This document shows positions 56,161 to 64,000 of a stretch of 64,000 nucleotides of DNA, piece after piece. A program made the translations under genes and the position numbers. The notes beneath the pieces were generated by a model. The model was not told the DNA's origin. It did not search any database and was given only the letters and a program-made list of their open reading frames with translations. This DNA comes from Channallabes apus. Taxonomy: Eukaryota > Chordata > Actinopteri > Siluriformes > Clariidae. Position 1 is the stretch's first letter, and the number at the start of each line of letters is the position of its first letter. The DNA is taken from the NCBI GenBank assembly GCA_030522415.1, contig CM060105.1:18948277-19012276 (forward strand). The letters are read 5' to 3'.

Positions 56161-57154
56161 ACTTTTGTAAGGTGGCTGAGAAGTGCAAAACAAAATAACA
56201 AAATCAAAAACAAAATAACAAAATGAAAACAAAATAACAAAACCGAATACAATATAACAAATCAGAAAACACAACGACATATTCAGAAACAAAATACCAA
56301 AAAACAAAACAAAAAAAAAAACAATTCAGTCAAACCGAAAAGAATTTAATTCGTAAACTATACCTGTCACGGAAACACCAGGCTCCCCCCTCAATCTCCG
56401 TTCCCAATCACCCGAGTTCTGAGCACACACCTGATTCACATTTGCATCACACCTTATATACTGTACACCTCACTTTCCAGCACCTAGTGTCTGACCTCAC
56501 TCATGGAATACAGACTCTGTAACGTACCGATTCCAACGTTGCTCCTCGTCTCGTCTCGTTCCCAGCTCCTACGCCTCATCTACTGTCCAGCATCCACTCC
56601 GCGTGCGCCAGTTCATCTGGTTACCTCCACTCATCCACCAGCTCCATTATTTCACTTTATACAAACTGTCAATAAAACGCCCGTTCGGCTGGTTTTCACA
56701 CTACATGCGTCTGTCTTCCGTAACTATACCTACTGTACCCTTTCCAGTTTGACTGAATTGTCATTGTGTTTTCTCATTTGGTATTTTGTATCTGGGTATG
56801 TTGTTGTGTTTTCTAATTCGTTATATTGTTTTGATGTTTTGATTTTGGTTATGTTATTTTGTTTTCGGTGTTGTTATTTAGTTTTTGAATTAGTTTTTTT
56901 GTTTTCAGTTTTGTTATTGTGTTCTCATTTTGTTTCTTTAGTTTATTTTATTTGTTATTTTTTTGGTTGTTATTTTGTTTTTGGTGTTGTTATTTAGTTT
57001 TTGAATTTGTTACTTTGTTTTCAGTTTTGATATTTTGTTTTAATTTTTGTTATTTTGTTTTCATTTTGTTATTTATTTATTTATTCTTTCGGTTACAGTT
57101 TTTTCGGTTTTGTTACAGTATTTTGTTTTGCACTTCTCGGCCACCGTACTTTTG
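56161..57154. mobile_element. Fold-back element with repetitive arms
   Basis: Ends GGTGGCTGAGAAGTGCAAAA and the reverse complement of the right end (GGTGGCCGAGAAGTGCAAAA) match. Arms are built from AACAAAAT-type units on the left and their complements on the right. Flanks ACTTTTG at 56161-56167 and 57148-57154 look like a 7-bp target duplication. The protein-like frames here are composition artefacts. Confidence 0.8.
56356..56730 (+). mobile_element. Solo-LTR-like insertion inside the fold-back element
   Basis: 356-357 bp starting TGTCACGGAAACACC (56365), with TATATACTG near 56456 and AATAAA near 56684, flanked by AACTATACC at 56356-56364 and 56722-56730. It looks like a single LTR with promoter and polyadenylation signals but no internal region. 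The 9-bp duplication is longer than the usual 4-6 bp for LTR elements, and a clear CA end is not seen. Confidence 0.55.
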
Positions 57155-57405
57155 CCCTTGAGGATTTGGACTTGCAAATAAAAAAACAAACAAACAAACA
57201 AAAAACAAACAGGAGGGTTCTGTTTAAATGTCCATATCAGTAATGAGGATCGCTTGATTAAATCGCAGAAAAAAGATGGTAATTCATTGTCACACTTAAC
57301 ACTGGCGATCAAAGCAAACTCAGGTAATCGAAAACGGAGGTCAATAAACTAACTGAGGTCCATGGATTTGCAAACACCATGAACAAGATAAGGCATGAAT
57401 CGTAG

Positions 57406-57839
57406 TGTGGTGGAAATTCTGAAACCAATATAAAGACAAGTAAAACATACACTGGGTAAGAGCAAAGTAACAAAGGTTTTATTTTAAACTTCTGCAGAAG
57501 GACCAGTCTCATACAGCAAACAGTTGCAGCATAGAGAAAGGTGATCTCTTTCTCTAGCTGACCTATTTTATACACAAACATCTCTGTTAACATAATCAAC
57601 GCCCCGTACGTGAAGTTCCTACATTCAAACTCATGACTCTTTATCTGCCCCAGACTAGATGTCCATACCTTATCATTTATTCAGGGACAACTACAATCAG
57701 GTTGTTTCTATTCTGTTCTCGGCCTTGTGTCTCTAAGCTTCGACAACTAAGTTCAAACTTCTAAGGCCTACGTTACACACTTACTACAAGAATCAAATAG
57801 AATTAATACATATAATTAAAATATGATTTTTCCATTACA
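57406..57839 (-). repeat. Endogenous retrovirus 3' LTR
   Basis: On the minus strand it starts TGTAATGG directly after a polypurine tract, contains TATAAAATAGG and, about 110 nt further, AATAAAACC, and ends near CACCACA. Length is about 434 bp. The exact end is chosen from the CA dinucleotide and needs the missing 5' LTR to confirm. Confidence 0.75.
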
Positions 57840-57852
57840 ATTTCCCCCTTTT
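57840..57852 (-). promoter_or_regulatory. Polypurine tract of the provirus
   Basis: AAAAGGGGGAAAT on the minus strand, immediately before the TGTAATGG start of the LTR. Confidence 0.85.
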
Positions 57853-58095
57853 GTCATTCTATGACAACCTAAATATTTTAATTCTACAATTCAAAACAAT
57901 ACTAATAAGCTATGCATTAGGTAAATTTCATCAGATATTGTCTCTCCAACCTGGGTTTTTAACAACATCACCACTAGCACTCTAATGCACAGAGGACACT
58001 ACAGCTGTCTTTATGGGGATAGACCCCTGACACAAAAGCATAAAAAAAAATTTGCAACCTACTTAAATATACATGCTTGACATTTCTCTAAAGAT

Positions 58096-59335
58096 TTACA
58101 TTATGTCTTCTTCCATATCATGATCTAAACATTCAAAATGATAGTCACCGGAATTTTGAACTCTGTCAGAAGTCGGGTCGTCCCAGTCCGTTTTCCGTTT
58201 TATGTTGTCAGTCTGTCTTAACATTTGATAATTTACTGTGTTCAGAACTAGTCCCTGTATACATCTGCAAATACAGGGTGTTATACAGAGGCCTAACAAG
58301 ATTATAATCCCAATTGGTAGAACACTATAAACCAGCCAATAACCCCAGCCTCCCCATAATTGCATTAACCACGAGATCCAAGACTCTACTTGGGGAGGTG
58401 GTTGCAAAGCCTTCTTCATGCGGTTTATGATGTTGCTGATATTCTGATGATCGTCATTGAAAGGCGTGAAAGGCCTTTACGGTGTCATTTTTTAGTATTA
58501 GTAACATGTATGCTAAACCATTTACCTTGTTTAGGGCTACAGCTGTTCCTCCGCCGAGGAAGAGTGACCAGCCTACATTTGCTCCTGGGCTAGTCCATGG
58601 GTTTCCTAAAGTGTAGCCATGAAATTTAATAGGGACATCTCTTTTTCTTCTATTCTCTGACATCCGTGGCCCCCACGGATTTTCTGTGTGTACTGACACA
58701 CTAGGAGTTACATATGCAGAATAACATGAGCCTGTTCAATTGAAATACCTGGGTAAGGTCACATATGCGTCTGACCCACACACCCACATTACTGTGTTTG
58801 TTGACGATAGTTCTATGAACGGACAACTACCATCATTTGGAAAATAATTACCATCTATACTACATTTAGGTGACCTACCTTTTGAACGATTGGTTATACG
58901 AACGTAAGTGGTGCACTCAGACCATCCTAAGTCAGGTTCCCCATTTTCCCTTTGATCTTGCACAACGCAAGTGTCTCCTTTTTGCCATGGGACCATATAA
59001 GTAGAATTGTCTTCATATTTCTTAACAGGCAATGGGGAACAATAGCTCCCTGGGGCATCAAAACATAGGTTATTGGAATAATTACACTCAGGGACTGCTG
59101 GGTTTGGCCTCCCTGTTTGTTTGTAGTATTCAGATATCTGTAAGATGGCCATGGTGGCTATCGGTATAATACAAGACGTGTTGTCTGCATTTGCTTCTGC
59201 TGCTGTGACATTATTTAGGGGCAGTGCTACCCAGCCCGAGGACATGACATGGCATACACAACACAAGAGGTTGTGTATGTCTGTTATATTATCAGCAATG
59301 TCTAATGATAGGGCACATTCCCAATTTCCCTGCAC
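58096..59335 (-). pseudogene. Retroviral Env remnants
   Basis: Three separate frames. 59335-58736 is the surface subunit part, with many Cys and N-x-S/T sites. 58699-58454 holds a furin-type RRKR and a Gly/Ala-rich hydrophobic stretch as in a fusion peptide. 58419-58096 is a membrane-spanning part (WLVYSVLPIGIIILLGLCIT) with a Cys-rich start to the cytoplasmic tail. Breaks: a stop near 58736, a frame change near 58455-58460, and a short ectodomain in which I see no CX6CC motif. Family knowledge: Env mediates receptor binding and fusion. This copy cannot encode a whole one. Confidence 0.8.
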
Positions 59336-59898
59336 ATCTATTGAGATTAGTGTTATGCCTTTTTATCATGCTGTCTCTTCTCTTTATTCTAGTTAAATGC
59401 ATGTAGCTTGAGTTTGTTGAATAGACTTTACCATCGCCGTTTCTCTCCGAATTCTCAATAAGTAGGCGCATCAGGGTAACCGTAACTATTATTATTCCTA
59501 AAGTTACTCAAATTGCTTTGGGGTGTTTTCTCATTTGTAACCAAGGGTCCAGTCCAGCTAATTCAATGTCTGTAGTGTGAATAATCTCAGTCACTAATAT
59601 TCTCCGTCCTCTAAAACAGTCTTCTGTCCTGTCAGTAGTTACAACACTTACTTTTAACTCTAATTACTTTTATATGTCACCAATGTTACTCCGTGCTACT
59701 GCTACTTTGACACCTTACAATTTCTTCATGTGTTGTCCTGAAATGTAGTGTACTTATTGTTGTGATGAATTTGATTGGAGAGTCGTGGTTCTGCGTTGTT
59801 TCTGTCACTCTAGTTGGTTCTTCTGACCCATGCACTTTGCATGCAGGTGAGGGTCTGTTGGGGTTCACAGGAGAGGTTACTAGCACGTCACTGCTCAC
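59336..59898 (-). pseudogene. Env 5' part, broken
   Basis: Between the integrase end and the surface-subunit frame the minus strand holds short broken frames, including a 70-aa one (59898-59686), a hydrophobic stretch near 59470-59510 that could be part of a leader, and a basic RIKR near 59385. Frames change at least twice. Assignment is by position. Confidence 0.4.
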
Positions 59899-60032
59899 CC
59901 TTGTTGACCTCTGTGTTGTTTTCTCTTCGGTTCTGGAACATGTTTGGGGTAGCTGGCGTGTACCCTCATCTCTGATTCCACTACTTTGACTTCTTTTTGT
60001 GGTGTTAGGAGCACTGTCAGTGGGCCTGTATT
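59899..60032 (-). pseudogene. Integrase C-terminal scrap
   Basis: Minus-strand frame with GPLTVLLTPQKEVKV and MRVHASYPKHVPEP, the type of ending seen in gammaretroviral integrase C-terminal domains, just upstream of env as expected. It stops near 59900. Confidence 0.6.
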
Positions 60033-60185
60033 AAAAATAAATCCTCAAAGAGTTTTGCACAATAACATAACATTTCATCTTCACAATGTCCTTTTACTTT
60101 TTGTGTGCTCTGGCTTCATCTTAATTCCTTTATCTACAGTACAGTATGTTATTAGAAACACAAATCCACATACTATCGCTTATTC

Positions 60186-60441
60186 CCCCTTTTGACACAT
60201 GGTCCTTACACGTGTGTCAACTTAGCATAGAAAGAAATAGCTTTATAGGTAGACATGGCTTGTGATTGGGGTCGTACCAAACCCCTTCTGTCAAAACACA
60301 TCCCGCTTTTCTCCAGAGTGTTTCCTCTCCTGGAGTGACTGTAGTTCTGAAGCTCTTCAAGGTTAGCTGTGGGGGTGAGAGCATTAGACACACACACATG
60401 TTATGGTTATAGGAAAGGGGAAGCTTGGCCACGGCCTTCAC
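60186..60441 (-). pseudogene. Integrase N-terminal scrap
   Basis: Frame ending VLTEGVWYDPNHKPCLP and then, across an in-frame TGA at 60217-60219, a His-x-x-x-x-His stretch (HTCKDH) and KGG. This resembles the region leading into the integrase zinc-binding domain. The catalytic core that should follow is missing; the C-terminal scrap begins about 150 nt later. Confidence 0.55.
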
Positions 60442-60469
60442 TGCTGCATCTGCTTTTCTGAAATAGAAT

Positions 60470-62640
60470 AAAATTTGTTAGTTTGAGCATTACATTTACA
60501 CTATTTAAATTTCATGTGCTATAACTATGACAAACTCCTGTTAGCACCTATTTCTCTATCACAAAATATTGTTCCATCCACGTTCATTTTATATCCGGAT
60601 TCTGTAGTGGCGCTTACTGTGGATCAATCCTAGTGGAACAAAGTTGTTTAACAGTGAAAGAAAGGAGTTAGAGGGTTAGAACTATACATCTTTCCACATT
60701 GATATTTATAATTTAGTATTGTACTTTAACCACTCTGTTGCAAATAAGTGTGATTCTTCTCTGTATAAAAGATACTGAAACTTCATGAACTAGAAATGTC
60801 AAATTACTGTAGCCCACTATATATCTTTATTCTATACCTGCCTTCTCAGCTTCTGGTACTGGACATAAACACATGGGTGATGCTGCTGCTACAGGATCTG
60901 ATTTGGCTGAGAAGTGAGATAAAGATCTCATTGTTTTTCTCTCTTTCTCTCTGTTTTTTTTTTTTTTTTTGCAGCCAGTCTGAAATCATGCAACAATTCT
61001 TTTCATCAACAGTTTTTGTAAAAGGCCTTTTATAATTTGAAATGTCCAATAATTTGATTCAATTAAAGATTGTTCTTGCTTCCGGAGTTCAGCTAAGTGC
61101 ACTGTGGGCCAGTAGACCCTTCCCATGAGTGTGTAGCTCACTGGGGCCTCGAGGATTGTATAGATCAAAATAACTTTTCTGTAATCAAACACTTTTACTT
61201 TTTACATTTCTACTTTAGCATCAATTTTCTTATTTGTTTTAGAATATTTTGGACTACTACTGTACTTGGATCCAAAGTTTTATCTTGTCCCAAAACAATT
61301 TGACCTAAGATATGACTTGTATGTGCGAATTGTAGCTTTGATATGGTTTGCTTTATGACCTTGTTCTGCTGGACAATAAGAAGTTGCTGATGTTTACCAT
61401 GACAACAGCTTTAAAATAAAGAATTAAACACTGGAATTATTTCAGTTAAAGACTCGGGTAGATACAGTATGAAGTTTGTAGGGGCTAAATTTTACTTTGG
61501 GGTGATCACCGCCAGTTCACTTCCCTTAATTAAACCTACATCGCTCTTGCCATTAGCCCATACATTTTAGTGAATAATTATAAACATAAATTCTTTTTAA
61601 AAAAGAAAAGAAAAAGCTCCGCATGCTGATAACTTAATTTTTTCTGCCTGGCCAGGTCTTGTGACTGTAGGTACTGTAATATATACAGTTCTTTTATACT
61701 TTAACACATTATTTTTCAGCATTGCATCAGCATTTGTTTCTCTGTGACTGTAATGTAATGTCAGATAAGATGTTCATTCTCAATCACTCTCATTCATACC
61801 ACATGTCACTCAAACGCCCAATTTTTTTATTTTTTTTTTCCTCATCCTTATTACTTTTATCCAATAACACATTAGGGGTGTCCCTACTGTGATTAAGCGA
61901 CATTACTGTGACACTTTACTGTGCTACATTTTCTCATGTGCACACTGCTTATCTCTACATTAACTACACATCTGAGCTTATCTTTAAAAAAATAAGATAT
62001 GTGACACATATCTAATATCATAATGTGTTTACTGGTATATATTTGTCTATCACCGTAGCATTTACTGAACTCACAGTTGAAGTGCAGAGCTTCCATTCAT
62101 ACACATACAACAGGGGCAACGGATCACATTTCACAAGAGTGAAATCCTCAGGCTCAATACTGGTTTAGTCTCAAGAGTTTTATACCTAATTTACATATGA
62201 AATCTTCACCCCAATAGATTTACTGGGCAGCAATAAGAGCAAAAAATCTAAATTTATCATCATGTACACCTGGAAAAAGCCACACGCTTGTCTTTATGAG
62301 GCTCTTTTCAGCTGCATGTCCTGAAGTGCCCACAGAGTTCAGGAATCTGCCACTCTGTTTCACTAAACTGTCAAATTCACACACTTTAATGACTGAATGA
62401 ACTGCATGGAATGTAGCAAAATGAATTTTGTTTGTCATGGAGCTGCAATTCCATTGTTGGCATTTTACTGATACTGTATACTTCAAGATCATACAGTACG
62501 TAGCATGTGTGGATGTTTCTAAGATACAAACGTGAATTGAATCATTGAAAAAGATAGCAAGCTTTTCTTCATTGCGATCACAGCAAGAAGTGTTAGTAGG
62601 AAAAATAATAATTTTTGACTCACCCTCTCCTTCGGGTCTG
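60470..62640. other. Sequence replacing most of pol in the provirus
   Basis: No RT, protease or RNase H motif is visible in any frame. A T run lies at 60953-60970, an A-rich patch at 61600, a T-rich patch at 61826. Frames are short. It may be foreign DNA captured by the provirus, pol decayed beyond recognition, or host sequence between two partial proviruses. Confidence 0.5.
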
Positions 62641-62666
62641 CTCCCCACGCCCCCGGCCTTTTTCTG

Positions 62667-63760
62667 TCAATTTCCACCCTGATCCTCACCTCTCCTAATC
62701 CATTCCTCTCCTCTGCTCCTTCTCGGACAGTCTCTAATCCAATGGTCTTCACTTCCGCATGCATAACAGCCATTTGTTCTCCCACGTCCACGTCCACGGC
62801 CTCCTCGTCCTCTTCCACGTCTCCTGTACTGTACATCCGCAGTTTGTCTTACCATCTGCAACACTGCCAGCTGTGCAATGTGACTCTGGTCTTCTCTCTT
62901 CTTGTTGCGCTTATCTTGTTCTTGTGAAACCAGCTTTTCCGCGTGTATTGCATGTTGTTCAATGAGACTAAGTTTTCCAGTGTCCCATCCAACGCATGTG
63001 TTTTTCACCTTCTGAGCGATGTCCTCCTGTAATCCATTTATGAAACTGTTCCTCAAATGTGCTTCATACGGTGAAATTGCTGCCACAGACATGTCTGCCT
63101 CTCCAACCCGCTGTTCGCATCATGTACCTCAGTGAGACGGGTGAGATAGTGTGACACGCTCTCTCCTGGTTGTTGTTTGCACATTGATATTTTAGTCATA
63201 TCCATTTTTGCTGGGAACGCTTCTTTACACGCTGTTGTAAGGCACACCACAAAACCGTTAAATGCTTGGTTTTCTTCATGATCAGCCTGAGCTCGCCGTG
63301 CGAAAACATTGTCCGTTGGCCAGGAATACTTAATCTTTGCAAAGTCCGCACCTAGTTTTCTCCCCAAAAGTCGTCGCATTTCATAAGATGTCGGGCGAAA
63401 CTCTGAGCAAAATCTGCTCATTTCATCACCGAATTTTTGTCCTCCCCCCTCTCTCGGGTCTGGGAGCTGTCCATGTGCATTTTCGATGTCCTTTATTGTC
63501 CATGGTCGGTGAACAAGCATCGCTGTGCCATCCGCCCCTGCTACTTCCATCATTGGAGCAGTGATTTCTTGATGAACACTTCCTGTAGCTCCTAAGAGTT
63601 CCTCTCTCTCGTCCTCGCTGTCATCAGGTGGTGGTTGTCGATCAGCCTTTTCTCTTTTCAGCTGAGCCTTGGTTCGAGTATGTGATGAAATTGGAGACAG
63701 AGCCGTGTTTGCTGTGCTGGGGCCTGGGCCTGCCGAGAAGTCTCTTGTCCATGCTGTCAT
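62667..63760 (-). pseudogene. Retroviral Gag
   Basis: Frame 63760-63053: a Pro/Ser-rich, acidic linker, then a capsid region (WTIKDIENAHGQLPDPREGG, YEMRRLLGRKLGADF). After a frame change near 63053-63092, frame 63092-62667: capsid end, an RG-rich basic stretch (RRRGRGRGGRGRGRGR) and one zinc knuckle CYACGSEDHWIRDC. The matrix part expected upstream is not in this frame; short fragments in other frames lie at 63761-63835. It would form the particle core and package RNA if intact. Confidence 0.85.
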
Positions 63761-64000
63761 ACTGGATCTGCTGAAGGGGCTATCTGTCTAAGAGCTGGGG
63801 GTCGCGGGGGGCAGCCGTCCAGGTCGGGATCTGAAACAAACTTAACACACTGAAAAGGATCAATGTTTTGTGCTTGCATTTTAGGTTGTATGCGTTTTTC
63901 TCTCCTGTTTCTGCTTCTGCCTTCCACATATTAAATCCTACCCAATTAATGTTTACTTTGTTATTCTTTTTGTTATTGTAATTATCTATCCACACATGAT
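63761..64000 (-). other. Upstream gag or leader sequence of the provirus
   Basis: Minus-strand 63780-63835 is Pro/Arg-rich in more than one frame and probably continues gag with frame changes. Further up, to the window edge, it is AT-rich without a visible LTR. Confidence 0.4.

Larger units (their letters stand above)
57406..64000 (-). mobile_element. Endogenous retrovirus, internally deleted, 5' end outside window
   Basis: Reads leftward: gag (63.76-62.67 kb), unrelated-looking filler, integrase scraps (60.44-60.19 and 60.03-59.90 kb), env (59.34-58.10 kb), polypurine tract and 3' LTR. Protease, RT and most of RNase H/integrase are absent. All reading frames are broken. Gag and integrase motifs resemble gamma/epsilon-type fish retroviruses. 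The 5' LTR should lie beyond 64000. Confidence 0.85.

Noticed and set aside
56503..57161. Hydrophobic 80-164 aa frames resembling membrane proteins
   Set aside because: They translate TTTTGTTATTTTG-type simple repeats of the fold-back arm.

Overview
The window reads as vertebrate, almost certainly teleost fish, genomic DNA. It carries fish-type retrotransposons: a Rex3/RTE-type LINE with a GATG tail, a sushi-type chromovirus, a Ty3/gypsy element with a PNMA-like Gag, and a retrovirus-like provirus. It also carries tRNA-derived SINEs, several short inverted-repeat DNA elements and many (TA)n/(CA)n tracts. I cannot fix the species; an otophysan such as a catfish is only a guess from repeat style. 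No intact host gene, tRNA, rRNA or CRISPR array is visible, so the window is probably intergenic or inside a large intron. Open frames outside mobile elements are short and carry no recognisable domain.

Layout. 0.5-2.2 kb: a Tc1/mariner-type transposase in two exons (+) with a DUF4806-like terminal exon on the opposite strand. 3.5-6.9 kb: a mosaic of local duplications holding two copies of a promoter/first-exon-like module and a SAMD3-like pseudogene fragment, all on the minus strand. 6.9-19.0 kb: a Ty3/gypsy element (-) with both LTRs and an AGTA target duplication; its gag is scrambled by an inverted insertion of its own sequence and a further repeat. 19-33 kb: mostly non-coding DNA with a relict DNA transposon, nested SINEs and a PIF/Harbinger-like MITE. 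33.4-37.6 kb: a Rex3-like LINE (-) inserted in an (AAT)n tract and itself hit by a second copy of that MITE. 39.6-40.2 kb: a hAT-like MITE. 41.4-46.5 kb: a sushi-type chromovirus (-) with LTRs, a CTTCG target duplication, gag, pol and chromodomain. 48.8-51.1 kb: a SINE split by a 2-kb terminal-inverted-repeat element that itself holds a MITE and another SINE. 56.2-57.1 kb: a fold-back element holding a solo-LTR-like insertion. 57.4 kb to the window end: a decayed endogenous retrovirus (-) with 3' LTR, env remnants, two integrase scraps and gag; most of pol is missing.

How the parts relate. Insertion order can be read from target duplications and nesting. The best functional signal is in the sushi element: 11 nt just inside its 5' LTR are exactly complementary to 11 nt about 31-38 nt downstream of the LTR TATA box. 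This is the arrangement used for self-primed reverse transcription in Tf1. The chromovirus, LINE, gypsy element and provirus all carry stops or frameshifts, so none looks autonomous now. The Tc1/mariner transposase is the only mobile-element protein here that reads through completely once its intron is removed.
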